DNA of 64,000 bases from Marsupella aquatica. Taxonomy: Eukaryota; Marchantiophyta. The position numbers and the translations under genes are program-made. Under the pieces are notes generated by a model that worked only from the letters and a program-made list of their open reading frames with translations, searched no databases and was not told the origin of the DNA. Numbering within the stretch: position 1 is the first letter of the stretch; each line of letters begins with the position of its first letter. The DNA lies in contig OZ316893.1 of assembly GCA_973895155.1 (NCBI GenBank), forward strand, positions 2,480,001 to 2,544,000, given 5' to 3'. Below, piece by piece: positions 1-10,815 of this stretch.

Positions 1-1454
1 TGTGCCCGACGGGCTTCAAGCCATCCCAACGCAAGTCTCTGCTGAGGTATGATGCTGATGGAGACTGCGTAGCCGAAGTGGTACTGGTCAGTTTGGCTCT
101 ATCAGGGCATCGTCGTTACAACATTAAATTGCATTCTGGCCATTAAAGTTGTGGATACTAAAATCGAAAGCGGATACAAGATGGTGCAAAAAAGGAGCAC
201 TTTGAAGCAAATCGAATTCAGTGTTCATAAACTCTGTTAAGAATAGAATCTGTCCGAAAACATCTGTAATGGAAGGTGATACTAATTCGTTCGAGAATTG
301 AAAACGAAGTTGAGCACTCGGTACTACTGTAGCTAGTAACATTGACTAGACATCAATCTGAATTTATAATGTGGATCGACTAAAATTGGTAGTCCTGGAG
401 AATCTTTTGTCGGTACAGAGCTTGAAGCTCGTGCATGATCGATAACCATCTGGTTTCACTTGGACAATGGAGCCGGATTTTAAACATTGCTCAACTTTTC
501 AAATCCAGTTCTGGACGTAGAAATTTAGGCCCCTAACTCAAACATTGGTTTCGCTACAGACGTGTGTTCTTTCCCGCAATTGCCAATCATAGAATTGCAG
601 TCTCAGTCTCCACGAAACAATTAATATAGTATTATCCATCCGTCCCTTGTGGAGCACCCATCCCTGTCGTCGGAACTAAATTCATTTGAGTGTGTATTTA
701 TTAGGGTGTGTCAAAGCACTAAATTCACTTGAGTGTATATTTATTAGGGTGTGTCACAGCTGGTGTGTCAAAGCCAGGTTCACGGAGCTCCTATTGCACC
801 CAAGGTCAATGGAGTTTACTCAATGGAACACACATTTGGGGCACGAGTTATGGTCCAATTCGGGTTTGGTCGATTGAGGGTCCTAGGCGACGATGAAATC
901 TGAGGGCCTAGGCATGAGCACCGAGTCAACCTGATTACAACGAGCTAAGGCACTCCGCTTGCGAAGTCTAACTAGAAAATTTTGGGCATGGCCAGTTGGT
1001 GGCGCGCCCAGACATGCAGGTGGGGGGCCAAAATTTGGGGACCAAAGTTGGTCCGGAGGTGGCAGGTCTCCAGAAACATATATGAGAGGAGTGATGTCTC
1101 CTTGAGGGCTAAGGGCGAGCCAAAGTCATAAGCCGAAGCGATCACGACACTAAGGAAAAATGTCAAACGGAAACAGCGATAACTTCTAAACAGAAAATCT
1201 TTTGGGGGACTTTTGGGTGTGTTGGAAAGCTCTCAAGGAGGACTATATCCTCCTGAGCTCAGCTGGATCTTGGGGTGCCATAGGTTCTCGGGGTTTGCGG
1301 GGGGCTATCTCATCCACTTGCCAAATGCTACCTAAACAACAGCCAAGCCGCGTTCTGTCTCTCAAGGGAATTTGTGTTGGGGAGGCAAGGCCAAGTAGGC
1401 GTGGAGTAAAGTTCCTAAACCCTAAACTTGGCCCCTAGGAATGAGCACACGGTA
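1..1454. other. Intergenic, no gene seen
   Basis: No open frame here reads like a known protein; the short frames on both strands lack recognisable motifs. The only structure I see is a 43-bp tandem duplication at 675-717 and 718-760, differing at a few bases. A telo-box-like AAACCCTAA lies near 1421. Confidence 0.6.
675..760. repeat. 43-bp tandem duplication (2 copies)
   Basis: Two adjacent copies start with ACTAAATTCA and end in GGGTGTGTCA(A/C)AGC. They differ at only a few positions, so the duplication is probably fairly recent. Confidence 0.85.
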
Positions 1455-1719
1455 ATAAGAACACCTTGCATTTTATTTTTTTTATTTTTTTTATTTTTTT
1501 ATATACACAAACTTTTTACAAAAAAGGGCCAAACAGAGTACAAACTAATAAACAAAAGAGGTCCCAAGTGGACAAAATCAAATGCAAAAGAAGTGAGCAA
1601 AAGGGAAACCTCTAAAAACCAAGAAAGAGGAACTAAAACTACCGTGAATGGACCGAGATCCTCATCATTCCTAGCAAATATGGCAAAAAGCTAATGGTCC
1701 ACATCAAGTATCAAACTTA

Positions 1720-4172
1720 ATTAGCAAGTGGGATTGGAATGTCCTCTAGTGGGGCTAGCCGCTGCGGAGGCACACTAACACCCACTGCCAGAGATCGACG
1801 ATAGATGACCTGAGCTTAAGCAAGCTGTAAGGTGACTTAAATGCGTTGGCAAAAGTGTGTGGTCAAAACAGATAGCAGGGGTCTGGTGGGACCCATCCAG
1901 CCATGAACATCCCGAGCAGCTTGTCAAAGAAGCCCATCAAATTGATGATGGAGATGCCCAAATATCCCAAGAGAAATGGGGAAAAAACTATCAGATGAAG
2001 CTCGTGCAGCATATTTGGCCTTCGGGGGTCTCACTATAGGGGGACCTCCCCATCACCTACGACGTTTTTAGGCCTCGGACCCCCTAAAATATAAGAAAAA
2101 ATTATTAGTTTTTAACCACTATAAAGTTAGAATATTCCAAAATTTGGATTAAAAAGACCCTAATGTTCTTATAAGTCTCAAAATTGAATTTTAAAGACCC
2201 TATTGTTCTTCTACAAAAATTCTTAAGTCTTCCCTTATAACCAATAAAATGACCCTATCCGTCGTCGCACGTGATATGCCATTTTTGTGGAAGTGAAACC
2301 CCTGAGATTTGGCCTCCTTCGTTGTTGTCGCTCGTGATGCCGTTGCTCCTACCGTTGTTGCTTCTGTCCCAATGATGTTTTGGCGCAATGGGTTTGCCAC
2401 CACTACATCTGCCAAAGTACGTTGACCCTCACAGACCATGGTAAGATCCACCCGTAACCGCTATGATGGAGGACCAGGTAACTCGAGCACCACCTCCCGC
2501 CGCACGCTGATCAAAGAGCCAGAGAGAACCTGAGCAGTTGCATCTCTCACATCATCGTGAACAAAAATGGTTTCGCCTCCCAAACTATGGTGAAGGAGAT
2601 GGACACCTGTGGCATCACAAGGCTTCCCACAAGTGCAAGAAGGAGGTAAACTAGCAAGAAGTGCGTGGGGCAGCCCCATACAAAGATGCATGGCTGTCGA
2701 GAACTCTATTGAAGACATCTGCAGATGAGGAATGATTGGATTGGCCTAAAGCCATCCTCCTGTGCCCTTCCCTCCGGAAGAAAGAATCTGAGCTCGGTCC
2801 GTGTCAGTTGCCTTGGTGAGGATGTTGGAGAGGGTGAAAGCATGCATACGCCCAGCAAGGTCTGCCTGAAGATGGATGGGGTCCAAGGATAAAAACTCCT
2901 GAAATGAAGGTAACACAGCTTGGACAGGATCTGGTAATGATGATCGTGCCACGCGCAAATGAACCTAAAATGAGAGGGAACCCTCCTCTACCTTCATGAG
3001 AGACGAAAGTAGAAAAGGTCGATCCTCAATAAGGAAAAAATCTGCCAACAATGAGAAGGCAGCCGCCCATGCACCCAAAAAGGCCAAAGGTACAAGGCGC
3101 TCAATGGAAGTAAGCCCAAAACCACCCTGAGAAATAGGAAGACTGAGCTGTCGATGAAGCCAAGAAGATGAGAGCAAAGTACTTGGCCCTAAAAGAGAGG
3201 CCAAAGTCTCACGAATGGAGACATCAAACGCTTAGAGGTGTAGATAAAGATCCTCAGTAGTAGGATGTGTCCTAGCCAAATAAGATGCGCGAGGGTGGAT
3301 GCATCTCAACAACAACCCAAATGCTACCTGAGATTTTGCTAACTTAGGGAGCATAGGAGTAGGGGCTAAGGTAGCTTGGAGAGCGTCAGCAATGAAAGAT
3401 GAGCAAAAGGAGATGGTACCAATTGGGGAGCCAAGGACCCAAAGACCGTCGGCTGGACGTAAGAACCCAGAGGGAAGCCCAAGATGAAAGGGTAACCCAA
3501 TTGGACTCCATGCACGACTCTTCACAGGCTGAACCCGTAAACCAAGGTCCAACAAATGGGTGGAAAGGGTGGCAAGGGTAGAAGTACCACAGCAGGTGGA
3601 CCCATGATGTGGGTGTCATCTAAAAGGGAGAGGAAGATACACTGGGGGTGGGCCGCGGAGGCTTCCTGGAAAGCTGTAAAATGGTCAATGGCAAAAAGAG
3701 GCCCACCTAAAGGGTCACCTTGACGTGTACCTTCTACAGAAGAACAAGTGGTATACACTCTTGTAGAGGTGTGATGACTATAGAAGAGGGGGGCCTCAAG
3801 GCCATAAAAACAATGGACAAAGGGGATAAGGGACTGGTTGTCTGGATCCGCCGCCCCCAAAGCACAAAAAATTGTTGCCCAAGAAATCGTATTGAAAACA
3901 TTAGAGACATTTATCTAGAGGACAACCCAATCAGGGTGGAGGTCCAAAGTAGCACGAATACCCACAATAATTGTCTCACAACCACCAGGAACGTCCACTG
4001 CAAACTGATATGGAGAGAGATGATCTGATAGTGTAGAGCAATACTGCGACAAAAGTGTGCAAGACACAAGACAAAGAAAAACCTCTCCAATAGCTATGGG
4101 CCGAACCGGTGAAGACTTAGCCATGGCCAATAAATGGGAAGCACTCAAAAGCCGAGAGACTGGAGGAGGCAA
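1720..4172 (-). pseudogene. LINE ORF2 remnant: reverse transcriptase, zinc finger, nuclease-like C-terminus
   Basis: Reading down the minus strand, 3915-4172 carries the RT finger region (KSSPVRPIAIGEVF, then PYQFAVDVPGGCE). The frame 3522-3860 carries EGTRQGDPLGGPLF and the catalytic-region variant LSLLDDTHI in place of the usual YADD. Frames 3232-3555 and 2965-3204 carry the palm-thumb end, including LPISQGGFGL. Frame 2461-2718 carries the Cys/His finger CTCGKPCDATGVH followed by an HD..RD stretch. The adjoining frame 2200-2451 holds the nuclease-like part. At least four frame changes separate these blocks and an inserted MITE splits the C-terminus, so no functional enzyme can be made. Confidence 0.8.
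2021..2306. mobile_element. hAT-like MITE nested in the LINE
   Basis: Relative to the homologous LINE copy near 63540-63570, a 286-bp block is inserted here. It is flanked by an 8-bp direct repeat ATTTGGCC at 2013-2020 and 2307-2314. Its ends are imperfect inverted repeats of about 15 bp: TTCGGGGGTCTCAC on the left and, read on the opposite strand, CTCAGGGGTTTCAC on the right. An 8-bp duplication and CAGGGGT..CAC-type ends fit non-autonomous hAT elements. The interior is AT-rich and non-coding. Confidence 0.8.
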
Positions 4173-4835
4173 ACAGCTGGCTACAATACACTAGCACAAG
4201 GAGAAGAAAACTGGAATGGAGAACTTGGTCAACTTATTTGAAAAATTATGAGGATGTCTAAGGTAGTTAGACCACCACTGGTCATATAAAAGAGTAGTCT
4301 CCAAAACTTCTTTGCCCTTTTTCATATTTCTCTCCTCCACCCTGATACTTTGCTCCACAATTTTGGGAAAAAGTATTAAAAATGGTGAAATCTATGTAAC
4401 TACCTTTTTGTCTTGGCTAGCGGATGTTTAAAGGAACTAGCCAGATCACCCCTTCCTTGAAAGTAAATAGATATGAAAAAAAACAATCATGTGTAAAAAA
4501 AACATTATGTTATTTTCCTTAAAGAATAATGTGTAATAAAATTTCTGTGTTATTTCCGCTAATCTTTGCCCATCTTTCTTTTTGTCTACAGCATTTCAGT
4601 ATTGTCTTTATTTGGAATAATACTATTTTTGTCCATACTCATTTATATTTTTTTATTGAGACTCATGATCACTTTTGTTTTGTACTTTTGTTTTGTACTT
4701 TTGTTTTGTCTTGTATTAAGGTTAGGGTCTAGAGGTTAGACCCTAGACCCTTAAGAATAGACTTGGTTCTCACTTTATAATAAGATGGGCTGGTGCAATA
4801 GAAGAATCTTGAAATTGTATAAGAACACCTTGCAT

Positions 4836-7800
4836 GGACGTCTCGATGATCGTGAGTAAGTCTAGGGTGGTCAAAGGATTGGGCTCGTGTAATCTGTGTT
4901 TGAGCTGTCCATAACTGTGAAAGAAGTCCTTACTAAGTAAGCACGATGTCCCACACAACATTTCGATATTTGTGAGAGTTAGGTTGGGAAAGTCAGCATG
5001 TCAGATACGAGCTTCTCCAGCACTGAATGCCATTCATAAATTTTCTCTTTATAATTTTGGGTGCTTCATAGAGATTTGCATAAGTACATTATGAGACTTG
5101 TCGTTACTTTTACTGAAAGGAGTAAAAAATTAAAATCTCTTAAGAGCAAGCCTTGAACAAATGTTGTAGCTCAAATTTTTAGAGGCTATTCTTGCCCATA
5201 GGTAATGCTCTTGCAAGAGGACATTAATCCACTTAAACTGACTGTACAATTTTTCTTTGTATAATTTTAATTAGATTATGAATTATTTTCCATAAATGCG
5301 CTGAAATCGACAAAGTAGAAAGTGCAGGAAGGCTTCAGGATCAATAGAAGCCCTTCAAATATTTTGCTAAACCACTCATTTTTGGGAGTGTTAGGGTGCA
5401 TGTACCAGGACTTTTCTAGTGTCTCAAACTTTAGACTCAGATTTTATGGACCTTAACAACAGACGGACAAATTTATGTACTTTCCAATTCGTGGTCCATA
5501 TATTTTTGCCATAAAGACTGGTCACATGTCATGACCATAAATATAGCTACTAGTGAAAGAAAACTTAGAAATTTTACATAACCCTGTGTACCCTCAAGAG
5601 GCTAGTGAAAAACAATTTAAATTTTTTCATATAATAAATCTTGTGAAAAAGTTACGACCATGTCATTATGGCCCCAAGCCATCAGCCGCAATTGTGAAGT
5701 ATTTGTTGATGGCCAAAAGCAGTGATCCCCAATTTTGGAGCGATGAGACACCCTAAATATACATAGAAGCCAGCAATCGTTCTCCACTTCATTGAAAAGT
5801 TTTACTCACGTTGGACGAAAATTCACCAAGAGTCTTGTCTTCTTCACAAACCCTTTGAGATTTCCATGACGCCGGCGCAAAATTCACTTAGTGTTTTGTC
5901 TTAAAAAACCTTTGAAATTTTCCATGAATCCAAACGTTTACGATTATCATGACGCTGATGCTGGGTTTGCGTGTCGAATCTGGCGTTGCTGCGTTTTGTG
6001 GGCCGTCCCTCTGGCTCAGTCTGCTGGGTTCGTTGGATTTATGTGGTAATGATGATGGGCGTTGTGGGGCAAGTCTCACCATCGTGGACGATCTCGCCTT
6101 GGCATCGGAGCCCAAAATTCGAGCTCTCACTCGTAAAGTGGCAGGCAGGGGGCTAGTCTTAGGATCGTGGACGAATCCCACTTTGCCGTCGTTGTCCAAA
6201 TTGAAGCTCAGCACAACATTCATTCGCTTAGCGGCTGCCTGAGTTGAAGTTCATGATGAGACCGTTGACGCATGCTGGTGAAAGATCCGAGTCACCTCTA
6301 GTGGGTGGGTCGGCGACGACAATCCTGGGGCACTAAAGAACGATTTTTAAGTCAAGCACACTTACTTAATTCCCAAATATAGGTGGTGACGATTGCATTT
6401 TCCGTGCTTAACCTAGTCTACTTGTAGGACCATCATTCCAAAATTCCACTACAGTGGTAGTACGAAGCCGAAAAGGTGTCAAAGAGCGTGAGGGGAAATC
6501 CCGATTTGAGAATACGACGCTGATCTTTAATCCTCCTCGGTTTCGTAACTATAAAATATTGAATAAATTAGTCATGCTCATGTAGAAGTATGATCCGTTT
6601 CTGCCGACACTGACCCCGAAAAGACTATAAAGCCAACTTTCTTGTCTTCGAATTCTTAGAAGTATAAATGAATCATATCTCAGATTGTTGGAACAGTCGT
6701 TTCCGATATTTCTCGTGGCCATCTGTTGAACAGTTTTCGGATTGCTGCCCTATTTGAGAGAATAGAGAGGCAGACCAATGCAGCATTAGTACTTACTCGA
6801 CTGGAAAAGGTTCATCTATATCATACATACAGCTTTCATGTTAACGTTCGTCAGAAAATCTCAGCCTTCCCAACCTACACGACTTGGCGAGATTAACAGC
6901 TAGAACTTCAGACTGAGACAGGAAGAGACCTTTCTGTGGCTGTATCGGACACATCGGTGGAACAGAGAGGACTTTCACAGGTTATCCAAACATGAGTGGC
7001 ACTCTCGGCTTGTAAGGTACAGTAATGGCATGATGTGCAACTTCGTTCGGCTGTGGAGAGGACGAAAGACCGGTTTACTCTCCAGCACTCAACTTTGAGG
7101 TAGTTCAAAGACATATAGACGGCACAGCTCCCTCGCAAGTACGTAAGTATTAATTTATGCGGAAATATGCCCTGACATGTAGATTCCGAGCTTTAAGATG
7201 CGCACAGGTCAAATCTTCAGACTCGAATGGGACATGTTTCAAATCTGAACTAGGAAAGTCCACACAGATGACAGCTCTCCTTGTTAAGGACTAACCCATA
7301 CATAATACAGAAGTACGGCCCAACATTTACACCTCGTAGGTTCAGATGCACCTGTCAAGTCCAGACTAGGCTAGACCCCTACCTTATAACTGGACAGAGA
7401 CGGGCCAAAAACTGATAGCCTACTGGACTGACGATACTGGGATATGTCCTTGTCAAAAATTCAGAAAATCCTTGGAACACTCTGTGACACTAGTATATCT
7501 GTGATGAGCATTTTGACATGGATTTTAGCATTGCAGCTGATATCAAACAGTGCTCAACAAACAAAGGTCAAGGGAAAAAGAAGAAAAAATTCCCCAAGGA
7601 ATGTTAGCTTACCCCACTTGTGACAATGTATCCCTCGTGATTTAAGTAGTGAGGAGTAATCAGCCATGAATACGAAATCTTTGTACAGGGATTATACCAT
7701 ATCTATGGTATATGGATCATTATCCTTGTATGGCCTAGCATGAAAACGACCTCGGACATTCCAGTGCTCAGAGGGCATCAAATGGAATCATAGTGGGATG

Positions 7801-8481
7801 AGCTAACTTGAAAAGTGGTATCACTAAATTTGTATGTACTAACTGATTACATTGTTTCCAAAGTGAAGCTAATCACTTTTAACTCTAACCTTGCTCCCTA
7901 ACGTACAGAAATGACACTCATCTACTAAGGTTCGCAGGACTAAGCACAGCTTTTCAGAACAAGTCAGCTTAGATACGACACCCAGGACAGTGTCATACTC
8001 TCAAATAAAACTCTCAGAACGGTGACAAGATACGATTGCGAGTCTAGCAGACCTTCATTAACGGTAACTGCTACACTGGAATTGCTGATGACATCACCTG
8101 TCTGCTAAACTACATTTGGCCTATTAATTGAAGAGCTCCAATACGAACTGTCCGGCATATCCCAATTTCAAACGCGTCACACTTCCCATTTCTGCGTCAA
8201 GAGCTTGGAGGCTTACCCCAAACACAGACCCACGTGAACAGAAGCACCGATCAACCAGAAACCTGCAGATGCCTCGGTAAACCCTTTCCTCTAGGTGATG
8301 AAACAAATCCTTTTGTATCACTGACCACCCAAGCGACCGCATTCCGTTCTAGGGGGAACATGGTTTCTTATTATTAAGGGGAGACGTCACGATTTGTTGA
8401 AAGTCGGTGCACGAAGCGTCGAGTACGTACCGACATGCGCTCGGACAGATCAAATCTGTTGTTGCAGTGATGTGCATTCAC
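4836..8481. other. Intergenic, no supported gene
   Basis: No recognisable gene. A G+C-richer island at about 5940-6240 has open frames on both strands; the minus-strand one starts MNVVLSFNLDNDGKVGF and follows an acceptor-like TTCAACTCAG, so it could be an isolated exon, but I cannot identify it. A short inverted repeat ATACCATA-TC-TATGGTAT occurs near 7686. Part of the stretch just downstream of 8482 should be the 3' UTR of the squalene epoxidase gene. Confidence 0.5.
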
Positions 8482-10152
8482 TCACTGAAGAGGGGGCGTG
8501 TTGTAATAATCTGGAAGTAAGCCCGGCAAAAACATCTGCAAAACACCCTCTGAGATGATGATTGGGATGATGATCTTCGAGGCTCCCTGAAGAAGCCTCA
8601 TACCGATCCAAATTCCCTTCACGGAAGGAAATGGCAGCATGAGACGGCCGACCCCGAAGAGCGCCACAGCAAAGAAGTGCGTCACCAAGCTCAGCGGGCG
8701 GGGATTCAACCCTGATAGCAACGCCACCGGACCGGTAGAAAACACTCCTCCCAGACTCAGATAATCGAAACACGCCTGCCTCATTACCTTCATGGCTTCG
8801 TCCGGTGAAGCCATGAACACTTTGTATAATGCCCCGGCCAGAGTGTTGATGGTCGATGCCACGGGCTTCCGCCGGGTGTAGAACGCTTTGAGGTAGTCGC
8901 ACAAAGCGGAGACGTCACGGAAGTCCCGGAGAGGCTTCAGCATGTCCCTGAGTACGAGAATGTCGGACAGGGCCACTGTCATTCCGCCTCCGGTGAGAGG
9001 ATGCCGCATATTAAAGGCGTCCCCCATTAGCAGAGCACCCGGGGTCGGTCGAGGCAGCGCAGGCATGCTCTTGTTCGGCATGGTCCGGATGTTCCCCTTG
9101 ACCACAGCGGCGATGAATGGCTTCTGGAGCTTTTCAGGGAGCTGCGGAGCCACCCGCTGGGTAAGATACTTGGCCATCTCTCCATTTGCAATGGACGGCA
9201 CTTTCTGTCCAGGGATGTCGACCAAACTTCGCACCTCGGTGCTGCTGATGGGATAGAAGAGAATCGTCGACGGGTCGGCCAGCACAACATGGCCGTGGTT
9301 CGCATAAGGCAGGTCACAATCTTCCAGCACTAAACCTACAAAGCACGACGGCACATCAACCTGCGGAGTGCACAGATTGCGCCTCAAATTCGAGAAGCAT
9401 CCATCACAGACGATCGTAAGAGGGGCAAAAGCTTCCACCACTTGACTGCTCCCATCCTCTGCTGTAGATTTATAGCGCACTCCTTTGACAGTCCGGTCCT
9501 CTTCGATCAGTGACAGGACAGTCCCCTGCCGGAGGTCTACGGTCTCCAACGAGGCCGCCTTGGCGCGCATCTTCTGAATGAAGCGGCCGTTGTGAAAGCT
9601 GCGCCCGGCAATGTCCTCCGAGAGACCCTCGAGGGGGTACCCGACCTTGGCATCTCGGCCATCCTTGAATAACGCGTATCCAAAGACCTTCTGTGCGTCG
9701 ATTCCGTCCAGACAGTCAGCCAAACCCAGCGCCACAAGCTTGAGATATCCTCCGGGCTGAAGTAGCTCTCCTACGATCCGATCAGGTTCCGTCAAATCCC
9801 TCTCGATAACCAGCACTCTCCTCCCATCCTTCCCTAGGGTGTTAGCAAGCGCAGCCCCTGCGACTCCTGCCCCTACGACGATACAATCTAACTCGTTCTT
9901 CCTTCTCTCGCCATCGTCAGCAGGGAGATCATCTCCCGATACCTCACCCGACGCCCTGACCGTTAACTGCTCATTCTTACTTTTGCTGCTGTTCTTCTTG
10001 ACGGCATTTCTCTTCCTATTCTGCTGAATCCAAACCAAAACCAAAACCGCAATGATCCCACACAACGCAGCGACTCCGATCTGCAGCCAAGAAGAAATCC
10101 GGCCCCGCGTCTCGCTTCCAACCGACCCGGTCCGCAAATGCATCAATTCCAT
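8482..10152 (-). CDS. SQE: Squalene epoxidase (squalene monooxygenase)
   Basis: A 556-residue protein in one uninterrupted frame. It catalyses FAD- and NADPH-dependent epoxidation of squalene to 2,3-oxidosqualene at the ER membrane, the entry step to sterols and triterpenes. Visible features: a hydrophobic N-terminal anchor (about 24-42) followed by basic residues; the FAD-binding GAGVAG at 94-99 ending in ERD (117-119); GELLQPGGY at 128-136; VCDG at 248-251; the second FAD motif MGDAFNMRHPLTGGGMT at 376-392; and a hydrophobic C-terminal region (about 485-545) thought to lie against the membrane. Length is slightly above the usual plant 520-530. The start was chosen as the first Met ahead of the anchor. 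Seed-plant homologues usually have several introns; this copy has none, suggesting either lineage-specific loss or retrocopy origin. No frameshift or missing motif is visible, so it is likely functional. Confidence 0.95.
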   Translation of the reverse strand: MELMHLRTGSVGSETRGRISSWLQIGVAALCGIIAVLVLVWIQQNRKRNAVKKNSSKSKNEQLTVRASGEVSGDDLPADDGERRKNELDCIVVGAGVAGAALANTLGKDGRRVLVIERDLTEPDRIVGELLQPGGYLKLVALGLADCLDGIDAQKVFGYALFKDGRDAKVGYPLEGLSEDIAGRSFHNGRFIQKMRAKAASLETVDLRQGTVLSLIEEDRTVKGVRYKSTAEDGSSQVVEAFAPLTIVCDGCFSNLRRNLCTPQVDVPSCFVGLVLEDCDLPYANHGHVVLADPSTILFYPISSTEVRSLVDIPGQKVPSIANGEMAKYLTQRVAPQLPEKLQKPFIAAVVKGNIRTMPNKSMPALPRPTPGALLMGDAFNMRHPLTGGGMTVALSDILVLRDMLKPLRDFRDVSALCDYLKAFYTRRKPVASTINTLAGALYKVFMASPDEAMKVMRQACFDYLSLGGVFSTGPVALLSGLNPRPLSLVTHFFAVALFGVGRLMLPFPSVKGIWIGMRLLQGASKIIIPIIISEGVLQMFLPGLLPDYYNTPPLQ

Positions 10153-10815
10153 CGCACGTCAGAAGAAGAGAAGCTCGTCCCTGAACCCAACTCACTTCTC
10201 CACTGTCGCTCACTCTCACAGCATGCACTCGCCGAAACGCCCTTCTTCTTCCTCTATCTCCTCCTCACGCGCTTCGCATCCTCCTCCCCATTTACTCGTC
10301 CGGAACCGCCACACAAACGATTGTTACAAGCGACGACAGAACTGCTCCCGACCAGTGGTCATGATCATCAGCGTCCTCATGAATCCTCGATTCGACACTT
10401 CATCGCAGCTCCGCCGCCCTGCCTTCTCCCCTCCTCGTTCCGCGACACGCGAGGCGACATCCGAAGAGCGACCGAGCGAGCGACCGAGCGACCGACCGCC
10501 ATCGCTCGCCCACGTCCTCCTCCTCCTCCTCGCTCCCTCCTCTCCTCTCCTCTCCTCTCCTCCCTCGAGTTAGACTGTTATAGTGTGCTTTCTGCGTGCG
10601 CCTGCCTTTTTCCCCGCCCGCTCGACTAGTAGGTGGTACTACGGTACCTCCGCTACTACTGCAGTAGCTCTACTACTACGACTGCAGTCAAGTCGGCTCG
10701 AAAGGCGAGTTCGCGCGTGCGGGTCCCGTTCTCCCACCACGCCCCCCTCCTTCTGTGTCCCTTCTCACCCTCGAGAAAGAAGACGGACTGACGGTTGATT
10801 TATTAATATGGTAAA
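10153..10815 (-). promoter_or_regulatory. Pyrimidine/purine-biased leader and promoter region of SQE
   Basis: The stretch upstream of the SQE start is strongly CT-rich on the plus strand (GA-rich on the transcribed minus strand), with runs such as CTCCTCCTCCTCCTCG near 10520 and repeated GACCGAGCGAGC near 10470. This is typical of a long plant 5' UTR. An AT-rich TTTATTAATATGG at about 10800-10812 could serve as a TATA-like element. The long open frames in this stretch are by-products of low-complexity sequence. Confidence 0.4.

Larger units (their letters stand above)
1472..4818 (-). mobile_element. LINE-type non-LTR retrotransposon, degenerate copy 1
   Basis: The element lies on the minus strand between two perfect 17-bp direct repeats. 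Its 3' end is at 1472, with an A-rich tail read on the minus strand. The coding remnant runs from about 4172 to 1720 and contains reverse transcriptase, thumb, zinc-finger and C-terminal domains broken by frameshifts and stops. A 286-bp MITE is nested at 2021-2306. The 3' kilobase is closely similar to the copy at 62996-64000. The 5' part, 4180-4818, shows no RT-like coding and holds AT-rich DNA with a small inverted repeat (4718-4756), so the copy is 5'-truncated or chimeric. Confidence 0.8.
1455..4835. repeat. 17-bp target site duplication flanking LINE copy 1
   Basis: The 17-mer ATAAGAACACCTTGCAT is present at 1455-1471 and again, without mismatch, at 4819-4835. One copy abuts the T-rich (minus-strand A-rich) tail at 1472-1500. 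This is the layout left by target-primed reverse transcription, so the two copies define the ends of the insertion at 1472-4818. Confidence 0.85.

Noticed and set aside
5888-6242. Open frames on both strands in a G+C-richer island
   Set aside because: The minus-strand frame may be an exon, but without a recognised family or a joinable neighbour it cannot be supported as a gene.
8450-10027. Open frames in other phases inside SQE
   Set aside because: Shadows of the real SQE frame, which carries all family motifs.
10052-10798. Three overlapping plus-strand open frames upstream of SQE (Ser/Pro/Arg-rich)
   Set aside because: They follow the CT-rich low-complexity leader of the SQE gene on the other strand and contain no domain or motif.
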